From Ruminiclostridium josui JCM 17888 (lineage in GTDB: Bacteria > Bacillota > Clostridia > Acetivibrionales > DSM-1351): 64,000 nt of DNA. The notes below the pieces were generated by a model, which worked only from the letters and a program-made list of their open reading frames with translations, searched no databases and had not been told where the DNA came from. Shown piece after piece: positions 40,301-48,580 of the stretch. The stretch lies in NCBI RefSeq assembly GCF_000526495.1, contig NZ_JAGE01000001.1, positions 1,486,001 through 1,550,000 of the forward strand, read 5' to 3'. Each line of letters begins with the position of its first letter. Position 1 is the first letter of the stretch. Both the position numbers and the translations under genes were made by a program.

Positions 40301-41864
40301 GTATACCTATGACAGACTCAATGGAGTGAGTGGTTATCAGTCCTATTATTGCTTCCCTATTTACACCTTTTTTAATAAGGTACCTGGCTAACTGATTTGC
40401 TTTTTCATTTAGCACTCTATATGTCAGCTTCTCATCACCATAGCAAATAGCTATATTGTCAGGGGTTTTTTGGGCCTGCTCTTCAAAAAGTCGATAAATT
40501 GTTGTGTTCTTAGGATAATAACTTTTTGAGGAGTTGTATTCAAATAGTATTCGATTCATATCGGCTTTGCTTATCACTCTTAGCTGATTGATGGTGGTAC
40601 AAGAGCCATTCAAAATCTGGTCTGATAAGTACATTAATTGCGTATAAATACGTTCAATTTGCTTTGGTGTATAATCTTTTACTTTATAATCAAAATCAAG
40701 TTTCAGTCTTCCCGTATCTGACCAGTCTTTAATTACCAATTGTAGAGAGTATATTTGATTTCCATTATAAAATTCTGTGTTTTCAATGGGCAACCCGTTA
40801 ATTTCATTATTTAACCTTGTGTTATAATAATTCACACAGGTATTAAATAAATTGTCATACCCTTTTTTCTTTAATTCAAAGTCCTTAAACAGTATGTCAT
40901 AGGGATACTTCTGGTTAAAATAACAGTTCATAAGATGAGATGTTACTTTTTTAAACATTTCGGATATTTCTTCGTTGCTATCTACCTGAAATCTAAACAT
41001 CATAGTAGTAGTGAACATACCGATCATTTTCTTTTCCTTGCTTCCAGACCGGTTTAGTACCGGAGTTCCTATAATAATATCATCTTGTTGATAAGTTTTA
41101 TGTAAATAGATTAGGAATAAGGAAACAAAAAAAGTGTTCAAAGAAAACTTTTTTACTGAACAATATTCTTTTATTTTATTTGATATTTTCTCGCTAAGTT
41201 CATATGTCTTTCTTTCACCTTCTATACAATCAGAACTCTTATTTAAAAATGCATCAGGCAAATCTTTTAACTGCTCACTCCAAAATAACTTGTTCTTTAT
41301 AAACCGATCGGACTCAATGTATTTTCTCTCATTGTCTATATATTGTAAATAAGAAAATTCATTGGCTTCAGCTACCTCTTCACCATTTACCAGCTTAACA
41401 TATATATCACATATTTGCTGTGTCATTATATTCATAGACCAGCCATCGGATATAATATGATGAAATCTCACAAAATAGCCTGTATCCTTTTCAGTAATTC
41501 TAAACAACGCAAAATAAAAAAGACAGTTGTCTTCTAATATGAAAGGTGTCCTTGCTTCAGTGTCCACCCATTTTTGAAATTCTTTTTCCGGTTTATCATA
41601 GCTTGTAAAATCAAAGAAATTTATTTTGGTTTCTTCATAATCTGTCAAGTATTGCATGGGTTCGCCTTCGTTAGAAGTAATTCTGAGTCTCAAACCATCG
41701 TTTCTTTTTATGAATATATTTATGGATTTTTCAAGTAATTCAAAATCAACATTTCCCTTTATATGTACAGGTCCTCCGATATTATATAGTGATGTTCCGG
41801 GATAAATTTTCTCCATATACCATATTCTTTTTTGCGGGTGTGTTAGTGGCAACAGACTTCTCAT
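37377..41864 (-). CDS. NRPS module C-A(Asn)-T-E
   Basis: The 1495-residue single module has a condensation domain (about 1-430, HHIISDG at 135-141), an adenylation domain (about 450-945), a carrier domain with LGGDS Ser990, and an epimerisation domain (about 1045-1485, HHLVVDG at 1173-1179, then EGHGRE and VGWFTSIYP). The specificity residues are D647, L648, T651, K688, I711, G713, E738, V746, G747 and K934, that is DLTKIGEVGK; asparagine codes read DLTKLGEVGK. The C domain begins the protein without an upstream module and resembles lipoinitiating starter C domains. The expected product is an N-acyl-D-Asn thioester, the prodrug unit for the peptidase encoded 13 bases downstream. RBS AAAAGGAG. 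Confidence 0.9.
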   Translation of the reverse strand: MRSLLPLTHPQKRIWYMEKIYPGTSLYNIGGPVHIKGNVDFELLEKSINIFIKRNDGLRLRITSNEGEPMQYLTDYEETKINFFDFTSYDKPEKEFQKWVDTEARTPFILEDNCLFYFALFRITEKDTGYFVRFHHIISDGWSMNIMTQQICDIYVKLVNGEEVAEANEFSYLQYIDNERKYIESDRFIKNKLFWSEQLKDLPDAFLNKSSDCIEGERKTYELSEKISNKIKEYCSVKKFSLNTFFVSLFLIYLHKTYQQDDIIIGTPVLNRSGSKEKKMIGMFTTTMMFRFQVDSNEEISEMFKKVTSHLMNCYFNQKYPYDILFKDFELKKKGYDNLFNTCVNYYNTRLNNEINGLPIENTEFYNGNQIYSLQLVIKDWSDTGRLKLDFDYKVKDYTPKQIERIYTQLMYLSDQILNGSCTTINQLRVISKADMNRILFEYNSSKSYYPKNTTIYRLFEEQAQKTPDNIAICYGDEKLTYRVLNEKANQLARYLIKKGVNREAIIGLITTHSIESVIGILGILKAGAAYLPIDPEYPEDRIKYMLDDCKISIILTNGDMAKELDYKGQVINLELAEIYTGETCNLDFLNEPDDLVYVIYTSGSTGKPKGTMVEHRGLVNYIWWAKQMYTRGEKEVFPFYSSLAFDLTVTSIFTPIICGGRIEVYSNDDDEYVLYRIMRENKSTVIKLTPSHLCLLKDIDNSGSSVKRFIVGGEDLKVKVAKEVYDSFNGDIEIYNEYGPTETVVGCMIHKYDPNADQGTSVPIGKPAHNVQIYLLDSKLEPVPPGATGEIFISGDGVSRGYINMPELTSERFIANPFIDGKSLYKTGDLGRFNDDNIIEYVGRADRQVKLRGYRIELGEIEKAILLHKYVKDAIVTIQEDKQKNKVLCAYIVEDKRISEEDIREFLMVSLPSYMIPQYIVWIDKIQLTSNGKIDFEMLPKPYFNSFNQEVKNIQVSGLEEIIYKVVSEVLELNSVGEEDNFYYLGGDSIKAIQIAAKLNNIGLKVRVKDILANPILKQVASLVKDHRNLNKSDNELCCGNLKLTPIVSWFFSREFINQNYYNQSVMLELKKQVGVKELESAIDQIIKYHDSLRLNYNPLTNELFYNNRHMESSSRIKVFDLSNLSHEEQCEKIVSIEEQIKSGFNIEKDLLINSCVFDLGPAGKKLLLTAHHLVVDGVSWRIILEDLENLLRAKEGNINFEFPQKTCSYKKWSEALIQFSESEAVQETEYWNSILEKNFSFPTDNITAVAYQGECIALSDVISEKDTKLLLSKANRAYNTETKDLLITALSLAINKYTGKNSIVIEVEGHGREEIFDEVDITRTVGWFTSIYPIAFEINGEELPQTIKNVKEQLRKVPNKGIGFGVLKYMSPQIQSNGKRFIRFNYLGDMTGISETEYFSISNGHISIDTATENQFTCLVEINAMVIDNCLKVTFIYNKEEFKKDSIKRFAELYMDSITKIIEHCSSKESVSFTPSDFETIDLLQDELDLLFL

Positions 41865-41931
41865 TACTATCTCCTTTTGAATAATTATAATAATATTCTT
41901 AAAATTGTAATTTACTCAAAATAGGTTATTA

Positions 41932-42363
41932 TTAGGCAATACTATTTTTATTAATTAAGAATGCTACAATATCAGTAAAGTTTATATTATTAAAATCAAA
42001 CATCATTAATGCCGGTGAAAACTGAATGTGCTGATATCCTCTATACCTTTCCTGAATATTGCCTTCTGTAAACAAAACAGCATCAACTTTATAGGACATA
42101 CCATAAAAATCTTCAGCTGTTATGATAGAAGTATTTATATCCGGAATGTCGGTTGATATAACGATAACTGATACATTTTCTTTTGATATGTTATTAAAAT
42201 CTAAAGTATCAATAAATAACACATTGTTCGTCTTTAGTTCTTCAAGTTTTTCAGATACACTATAGCCCCAAATAAGAAATTCCTTTTTCAATCCTTCTTT
42301 AAATTGAACAACTTTTTCAGAGTCAACACCCGAGTGATTTAATATATAAAATATATGGCACAT
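41932..42363 (-). CDS. Small cluster protein of unknown function
   Basis: I do not recognise this protein of 143 residues. It starts MCHIFYILNHSG, has no membrane segment, and shows alternating hydrophobic strands (NVLFIDTLDF, VSVIVISTD, VDAVLFTEG) compatible with a small alpha/beta fold. Start at 42363 is supported by TAGGAGGAAC; a longer frame would begin with TTG. It lies between the GT9-like and NRPS genes in the same direction. Confidence 0.55.
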   Translation of the reverse strand: MCHIFYILNHSGVDSEKVVQFKEGLKKEFLIWGYSVSEKLEELKTNNVLFIDTLDFNNISKENVSVIVISTDIPDINTSIITAEDFYGMSYKVDAVLFTEGNIQERYRGYQHIQFSPALMMFDFNNINFTDIVAFLINKNSIA

Positions 42364-42390
42364 TAATTTGTTCCTCCTACCCAATATACA

Positions 42391-43881
42391 TTATTCTAAG
42401 TCTAGCATTTCTACAAACACGCCTGCTGAAGTTTCTTCAGCAGATATTCTATTTTTACTAAGAGTTATATCCCCGGATAATACTTCCTGTAATCGTCTAA
42501 AAACAAGTTCCGGCTTTATATTTTCAGGTTTTAAGGTTCTTGTGCAAATGCTATAGTTCATCCTAAGTGGCCTGAAACTTCTTAGAATATAATATTGGTC
42601 ATAGGGGTTTAAAATATCGGGATACTGCTTTACCCAGATAGTAATATTGGGTATACCCAACAGAGCAGCCATATGTCCGCAAAAACTATCTACACCTACT
42701 ACCGCGTCAAGCTTTGATATTAAATAAAATACCTCATTCTTCTTTAGAAAACTTGCGTCTATCATTCCTGTAATTTCTCCATATGGATTTGGGCTAAGAT
42801 TTATTAGAGTAATACCATTATTTCTCGCCATATCAGCAAATTCTATTATACTTTTATATGTCCAATTTTTCCCTTCGTCCATTCCCTCCGACATGGTATG
42901 TAATTGAACTCCCACTATAGGCCTCTTGTCCTCGGTAATTTTATCTATAAGTTCTTTATTTTCTATATTTGATAAACATTTAACAAGCAACGAGTCTCTC
43001 TCCACAGCTCCAAAGTAATCAAAGTCTTCTTTAATCCCAAGTTCTATAGCCCATATATCAGTTATATGCATAAACTTACCGGGAAACTTGAATGGGTTCA
43101 TTGAAATACAGTAACAATCCGCATAATACCCTGACTTCATTACTATTTCATAAAATCTTGCGTTTATATAAGCAATCTGACAGCCAAAAACTTTATAGCC
43201 CTTATCATACATATTTAGTGAAATATATAACCCAGAGTCCTTGACAGTCAATATATGTACATCATTTCCTAATTCCTTTTGTCTTTTTATAAACTCATCA
43301 ATATATGGATATATTAAATAAAAATCTCCGCTTCCGGGACTTTCATTCATAATTATTGCCACAGGTTTTTTATTAGTTTGTAGATTCTTATAACTTTTTA
43401 TATTTGTAAATTCAAATTGACATAAGCAGTTGTCAATCCATTTAATACCCTTAACATAAAAAGTTTTCGGAAGGCTTTGCAGCATGTATTCAAAACCGAT
43501 TTCCTTAAGAATATTCTCGTATGTATTGCTTACTTCGAACATGACAGCATACACAGGTTCATTATTTTGAGTTGCGATATTATAAGAATCGCCATCAAAA
43601 TCATCACAATTGAATAGGTTGTCAACAATGTTTAATATATCGTTTTTTGTTGAATTTTCAGATAGAGTAATTATATTTATATCTTTTTGAGCCATTAATG
43701 TACTAATATCACCTATTTCAAGGAAAATAAATAGTTCACTATATTTTCTCAAAATATTAATAACATCATTGTACTTATCTATAGGAAAAGTTAATAAAAT
43801 CACTCTATGTTTTAATCTAAAATATTTTTTAATTAGTCCCCTTCTTAATATAGGTTCTTCATTATCATTTATGTTTAGCAT
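42391..43881 (-). CDS. Glycosyltransferase family 9-like protein
   Basis: The 496-residue protein has an unassigned N-terminal part of about 170 residues, followed by a GT-B core like heptosyltransferases of family 9. KKPVAIIMNESPGSGDFYLIYPYIDEF opens the core, PIVGVQLHTMSEG starts the donor domain, and the nucleotide-sugar loop reads DAVVGVDSFCGHMAALLGIPNITIW. The N-terminal half resembles the tails often found on peptide- or protein-modifying GT9-like enzymes of Gram-positives. RBS GGGGGGA. A sugar transferase of the cluster product is the simplest reading. Confidence 0.68.
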   Translation of the reverse strand: MLNINDNEEPILRRGLIKKYFRLKHRVILLTFPIDKYNDVINILRKYSELFIFLEIGDISTLMAQKDINIITLSENSTKNDILNIVDNLFNCDDFDGDSYNIATQNNEPVYAVMFEVSNTYENILKEIGFEYMLQSLPKTFYVKGIKWIDNCLCQFEFTNIKSYKNLQTNKKPVAIIMNESPGSGDFYLIYPYIDEFIKRQKELGNDVHILTVKDSGLYISLNMYDKGYKVFGCQIAYINARFYEIVMKSGYYADCYCISMNPFKFPGKFMHITDIWAIELGIKEDFDYFGAVERDSLLVKCLSNIENKELIDKITEDKRPIVGVQLHTMSEGMDEGKNWTYKSIIEFADMARNNGITLINLSPNPYGEITGMIDASFLKKNEVFYLISKLDAVVGVDSFCGHMAALLGIPNITIWVKQYPDILNPYDQYYILRSFRPLRMNYSICTRTLKPENIKPELVFRRLQEVLSGDITLSKNRISAEETSAGVFVEMLDLE

Positions 43882-43941
43882 AGTATATATCCCCCCTCTA
43901 GTTATACACAGGAACTTTTATAAAAAATCAACTTGACTCTA

Positions 43942-45279
43942 CTATTTTTTCAAATTTAACGGGTCAATACTATTTACATCAAAGTCATGTTTTAAAAAGA
44001 AGAAGCCTATTTTTTCCTCAACATATGGAAAATTAACTCTATCAAAGTATTCTTTTATTGGTGCTTTGTAATCTTTGTTTTTAAGAGCAGGCTTCAGCCA
44101 TATAAATTCTTGTACAACAGCTTTATCAAGAAACGGATATCGTGCCTCAAGGCCATAAGCGCCGCAAATATACTCTTCTCTGGCAAGATAACATTCCTGA
44201 CTTCCGTAGTAAAAATTATCCCAGGGAAAAATTGCAGATAAATCCTGGGGAAAAAGTCCACCGAATTGACTGTTATTATTCAATTTAACCCCTCTAAAAC
44301 CATAATCAGAAATTATCTCATCTGCCCCTGAACCTGATAAAAATACCTTTCTTCCATCTTTAATAGCTTGCATGCATAGTAGTCCCAACCCCCAGCTGGA
44401 TTCATCTTGCAACATATCATAATACGGATGTTTGTACTTTTCGCAGTTCCTTGCAATGTACCTTATAATTACGTTGAGATTATCTTTGCTATTATCTAAA
44501 ACAACAGTATTATTATGCATTTTGTGGCGTTCTAACAGTAATGCCTCATTCTCTTCTCCAACTATTGAATAAGCAGCAAAATCCACCCGATTTTTTAGCA
44601 ATTCGTTGAAGATGGCTCCACTATCATACCCGCTACTGAGTCCTATAAAAAACTTTTCATCGGTATTCGCTGTACGCTTTCTTATTGAGGCTTCAAAAGC
44701 CCGAATCCAATCGTCAAAGGAATCCTTATATTGCGTGAGTTCAAATTCATATAGAACTTCCTCTTTTAGTTTGAAGGTTTTTAAATCATAATTATATATT
44801 GTATTAGGCTTTGCTTTAACGATATCTGAATGTCCCAAATACTCTAGATCACTTTTATATGAGCTTACTCCTATATCATTACCATCCAAACTAAACCAGA
44901 GCGGTTTTGTTTTAAAAATATCTGTACTAAACACAATACGTTGATTTACAAGATCTACTATGCAAATTGCGAACTCTCCATCCAGTTTACGAAAAAAATC
45001 TTTTCCATACTCTTTATATAGTTCTATAAGACATTCTCCATCGCTGGAAAATTTACCATAATCCTTATAATTATATATTTCCCCATTGTAAAAAGCTGCA
45101 ATATCGCCCTCTATGAAAGGCTGTTTAACAAATGTTCCAGTTATACTCAGAAGATTATGAATAATGGTATACCTATCAAATTTTACCTCTTCAGTATGAT
45201 CTGGTCCTCTTTTAGCTGAAAAGCGATTTACTTTTTTATTATTTATAATATCTTTAGTTGTTAATATAAAACTACACAT
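43942..45279 (-). CDS. Asparagine-synthase-like glutamine amidotransferase
   Basis: This 445-residue, two-domain protein has an N-terminal Ntn glutaminase with the nucleophile Cys2 (MCSF) once started at 45279, then RGPD, YNGEIYN and DGEFA. The C-terminal synthetase has a PP-loop written SSGYDS instead of SGGLDS, and GSGADEIISDYG. I reject a start four codons earlier because it would bury Cys2; TGGAG lies seven bases upstream of the chosen ATG. It could supply asparagine for the adjacent Asn-loading NRPS, or form an amide on the metabolite itself. Shorter than housekeeping AsnB. Confidence 0.83.
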   Translation of the reverse strand: MCSFILTTKDIINNKKVNRFSAKRGPDHTEEVKFDRYTIIHNLLSITGTFVKQPFIEGDIAAFYNGEIYNYKDYGKFSSDGECLIELYKEYGKDFFRKLDGEFAICIVDLVNQRIVFSTDIFKTKPLWFSLDGNDIGVSSYKSDLEYLGHSDIVKAKPNTIYNYDLKTFKLKEEVLYEFELTQYKDSFDDWIRAFEASIRKRTANTDEKFFIGLSSGYDSGAIFNELLKNRVDFAAYSIVGEENEALLLERHKMHNNTVVLDNSKDNLNVIIRYIARNCEKYKHPYYDMLQDESSWGLGLLCMQAIKDGRKVFLSGSGADEIISDYGFRGVKLNNNSQFGGLFPQDLSAIFPWDNFYYGSQECYLAREEYICGAYGLEARYPFLDKAVVQEFIWLKPALKNKDYKAPIKEYFDRVNFPYVEEKIGFFFLKHDFDVNSIDPLNLKK

Positions 45280-45294
45280 ATGACACTCCAAATT

Positions 45295-46308
45295 TTATAA
45301 TTTAAGCATACTACCATAGTATTCTAGCTCTATATTACAGATATCTTTGAGGCTATTTTTCGCATTAAAAAAGGATTTTTGTCTATATATATTGGAATAA
45401 ATATACCTCGCAAATACTGCCCTTACTGCTTTCCAATGGGTTGCAACCTCGTCAAGCATAGCGATTTTCGTATTGCTTTCACCAAACAATCTGGTTACTA
45501 AATATTTTTCTGTTCTTTTAGCTTCTATAATGTCATTAAAACCTAATAAGATTTTTTCGCATTTTTGACTTAACAAATCTTCATCGTCTATCAACTCTAA
45601 TAATTTATCGATTGTATCTTTTAGAGTTACCAGTCCTTTATCTATTTTCTTTTTGGATAATCTAAAATTCTCAAGATATTTGTTTTTATATTGCTCCATA
45701 TCCACTTTATCTGATATAAGATTCAGACAGCTAAAATCAATATAAGACATAGTATTATTTTGATGAAAATGCTTAAGATACCCTTGGTATGAGTTTATGA
45801 CATCTTCGAATGATATGGTTTTTTTTCGATATTCAATATCATCCCTTTTATCATGCTCAATAATATAGAAAAGCCTTTCGGAAAGATCAAAACCATAATA
45901 TAATATAGAATGACGCCAATGTTCCTTCATATATAAGTCATCTCTTATTGATTCATAGAAGCAGTCTACCCAAGTGATAACAGGTCTTTCTGAAGATATT
46001 GAATTGATAATGTCATCTATAATGCAATTTGACTTTTCTTTTGCATTAAGAACTATACCCTGTTCATTTAAAATATCCTTTAAATTAGTTATGTGTTCAT
46101 ATCCGGCACATAAACACAAATCATCTATTTCATGGTTAATTCTATACGTAAATATACCATTTATTAATATTGGCATAATGCTTTTATTATAGAGTAGAAT
46201 AACCGGAATCAAGGAACTGTAAAAGCAATTAAAGTAATAGAATTCACCAAATGGTTCAATTTTAGGTATTATTTTTTTGCATATCTTGTCGCGGATTTCT
46301 GCTTCCAT
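45295..46308 (-). CDS. BtrH-like acyltransferase/C39-like protein (B)
   Basis: A protein of about 337 residues of the same type as that at 31473. Key segments are the N-terminal FYYFNCFYSS with Cys28 (counting from the start chosen here), a TWVDCFYESIRDD strand, and HWRHSILYYGFDLSERL, matching the C...D...H pattern of the BtrH N-terminal domain. The C-terminal half is helical. Start at 46308 places AAGGAG nine bases upstream; an ATG three codons earlier directly touches the RBS. It stands 15 bases before the asparagine-synthase-like gene. It probably transfers an acyl chain from one of the cluster ACPs to an amine or alcohol. Confidence 0.62.
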   Translation of the reverse strand: MEAEIRDKICKKIIPKIEPFGEFYYFNCFYSSLIPVILLYNKSIMPILINGIFTYRINHEIDDLCLCAGYEHITNLKDILNEQGIVLNAKEKSNCIIDDIINSISSERPVITWVDCFYESIRDDLYMKEHWRHSILYYGFDLSERLFYIIEHDKRDDIEYRKKTISFEDVINSYQGYLKHFHQNNTMSYIDFSCLNLISDKVDMEQYKNKYLENFRLSKKKIDKGLVTLKDTIDKLLELIDDEDLLSQKCEKILLGFNDIIEAKRTEKYLVTRLFGESNTKIAMLDEVATHWKAVRAVFARYIYSNIYRQKSFFNAKNSLKDICNIELEYYGSMLKL

Positions 46309-46342
46309 CGATGTCATCTCCTTAATTATATTAAAAGAAATG

Positions 46343-47776
46343 TTAAATTGAACGAATATACTTCAAGGTACGCTCGAAAACAAAAGATAAATTCCACTTC
46401 AAAATCAAATATGAAGATAACTTTATCCTAATGTGCTGAAACTTACTTTTTGCATATACATTAGCAAAGAAGTTGTAATACTCCTTTTGAACCTGCTTCT
46501 TAGAAAATCCTTCCATATCAAGGGAAGCAACACTTCGTCCCTTTTCGTGATAAGTGTCCTTAGATATATAATTGTTTTCAACACAATAGTCGTATAATAC
46601 TGTTCCGGGATAAGGTGTAAAAATACCTAAGTGAATAAAACTTGGACGACACTCTTTTGTAATTTCAAGTGTTTCTTCGAATTCTTGATATGTTTCACTA
46701 GGAATGCCTAACAGTACAAATAACATAGTATGCCTGTGATATTTTTTTGCTGCACGTACGGCACGCCTAACATCATCATTAGTGTATTCTCCTCTTTTTA
46801 ATATATCTCTTCGTACCCTTTCACTGCCTGATTCCAAGCCGATATTTACGATTACTATATTTGCCTTTGTAAAATACCGCATTGTTTTCTCTGCGTCAAA
46901 GTTAGCAATCAATCGTATATTAGCTCCATATGATATTGGTTTTTTAAGAGTTTTATTAAATTGAGCAAGCTGGTCGCAAAAGTCATACAAATATTCTTGG
47001 TTTAAATTAAGAGCTTCAGCTTCTAAAAAGATGGTATCGGTATCCGGAAATTTTTCAATAATCTCTTTAATCTCACCTATTACATTTTGAGGGGAGCGAA
47101 ACCTTACATATTTACCTTCAGCAACTTGCCTTAATACATGGTTACAACAATATGTACAGTTAAATGGGCAACCCCTTCCTATTATGACATTATGAATACT
47201 CTTTTTATTCTTTATCCACTTTTGCCAAATGTCTCTATCTGGATATGGAAGTTCATCCAGGTTTTGTACGAACTGTCTCGTTGGGTTTTTTTCAATAGTC
47301 CCATCTGTTTTTTTTATCCATAAATTATGGATTTTTGTGGGAGTTTGTCCACTTTCAAGCTGTTGAACCAACTCCAATATAGGATATTCTCCTTCTCCTA
47401 TGCATACTATGTCGAAGCTCGCATTTATTGCTTCTTGGGGTTCTAAAGTTGGGTGAGCTCCACCGGCAAGCAGTAATATTGAAGGATGTGTTTCATTTAT
47501 ATATTTAGCTATTTTAGCTATACTTTCAAATTCTCTAAAAACTGCTGAGAAACCAATTAACTGCGGTTTAAATTGATTTATAGCTTTATCAATTTCTGCA
47601 TTTTTTGTATATCTTGTAACTACAAACACATCTGTATTATAACCATGCTTTTTTAACATGGCAGATATGTATGAAACTCCATAATGAATTTCTTCCTGGT
47701 TTCTTAAAGGCTTCAAGGGATTTGTTCCCCCAAGACGTTTTTTTAATGTTTCAGAAACAATAAATAAAATATTCAT
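46343..47776 (-). CDS. B12-binding-type radical SAM enzyme
   Basis: This 477-residue protein has an N-terminal Rossmann-like cobalamin-type domain (about 1-155, with AGGAHPTLEPQEA and CIGEGE) and a radical SAM core with the cluster motif CPFNCTYC (CxxxCxxC). It has the architecture of class B radical SAM methyltransferases and of HpnJ/BchE-type enzymes. The DxHxxG cobalamin motif is not evident, which is common in this group. The likely job is C-methylation of an unactivated carbon, or ring or oxygen chemistry, on the cluster product. RBS GGAG precedes the ATG. Confidence 0.8.
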   Translation of the reverse strand: MNILFIVSETLKKRLGGTNPLKPLRNQEEIHYGVSYISAMLKKHGYNTDVFVVTRYTKNAEIDKAINQFKPQLIGFSAVFREFESIAKIAKYINETHPSILLLAGGAHPTLEPQEAINASFDIVCIGEGEYPILELVQQLESGQTPTKIHNLWIKKTDGTIEKNPTRQFVQNLDELPYPDRDIWQKWIKNKKSIHNVIIGRGCPFNCTYCCNHVLRQVAEGKYVRFRSPQNVIGEIKEIIEKFPDTDTIFLEAEALNLNQEYLYDFCDQLAQFNKTLKKPISYGANIRLIANFDAEKTMRYFTKANIVIVNIGLESGSERVRRDILKRGEYTNDDVRRAVRAAKKYHRHTMLFVLLGIPSETYQEFEETLEITKECRPSFIHLGIFTPYPGTVLYDYCVENNYISKDTYHEKGRSVASLDMEGFSKKQVQKEYYNFFANVYAKSKFQHIRIKLSSYLILKWNLSFVFERTLKYIRSI

Positions 47777-47827
47777 TACTTATAACTCCTATTATTAATT
47801 TATAAAAATATAAAATACTCATGAAAT

Positions 47828-48538
47828 TTAAAATAGTAATTCTATCTTCATACCCTCTGGATCTCTTACTACTTCTCCCAAACTATATGATAAATCTTTT
47901 TCAAAATAATCAGCACCTACAAGTGATGTATGAAATTCCCCGTTCTCTCCAAACGGATCAATTCCTAATTTGATAAAATATTTGTATGCCTCTTCATCAA
48001 ATTGTTTACCAAGCCATTCAAGAGGTATTTTAGGCGATCTAATAAGCGTTATTATACTTTTAATCTTTCTTTTTTGAACCTCTTGTATGAGGGTTTCTTC
48101 TGGTATTTGCCATAATGGCATTCTCGGTATTAGGCCGGCACATTTACAAAGTGCAACTTCCAGTTTAGCTTGCTTTTCCTCAAATAAATCTCCGAAAACA
48201 ACACTTTTAACACCTTTTTTAGCATAGTCCATTAACATATGAATATATTTTGTCCGATGGTACCATACACTTGAATACGAAAAATTTACGTTCTTCTTTA
48301 TTTCAACTGCCTGTTTTTCAACTATTTGTCTCGATTGACTGTGCCAAATAGACTTTTCGGTTTCCTTATGTAAGCAGTGAACAATTTCGAATAACTTACC
48401 TTTATCAAGGGCAACAGACAAGGCTAGTCCGCAGTCTTTTCCCCCACTGAACATACATATAAAGGGTTCACCTTCTGGTATATTTCTCAATTCCTCTGCT
48501 GGAACAGGCCAATAATTTTCATCGTTTTGAATATTCAT
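47828..48538 (-). CDS. Dph6-like ATP pyrophosphatase (amide-forming)
   Basis: The 236-residue protein belongs to the PP-loop family that includes diphthine-ammonia ligase Dph6. The PP-loop reads MFSGGKDCGLAL, followed by VVFGDL and the family signature NGEFHTSLVGA. Dph6 adenylates a carboxylate and joins ammonia to give an amide. Diphthamide is not made in bacteria, so here the substrate is probably the natural product or a precursor. RBS GGGGGA, six bases from the ATG. Together with the asparagine-synthase-like gene it gives the cluster two amide-forming enzymes. Confidence 0.77.
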   Translation of the reverse strand: MNIQNDENYWPVPAEELRNIPEGEPFICMFSGGKDCGLALSVALDKGKLFEIVHCLHKETEKSIWHSQSRQIVEKQAVEIKKNVNFSYSSVWYHRTKYIHMLMDYAKKGVKSVVFGDLFEEKQAKLEVALCKCAGLIPRMPLWQIPEETLIQEVQKRKIKSIITLIRSPKIPLEWLGKQFDEEAYKYFIKLGIDPFGENGEFHTSLVGADYFEKDLSYSLGEVVRDPEGMKIELLF

Positions 48539-48580
48539 ATTAATTCCCCCTTGACTTGATTTAAGATACTTTTTTGATCA

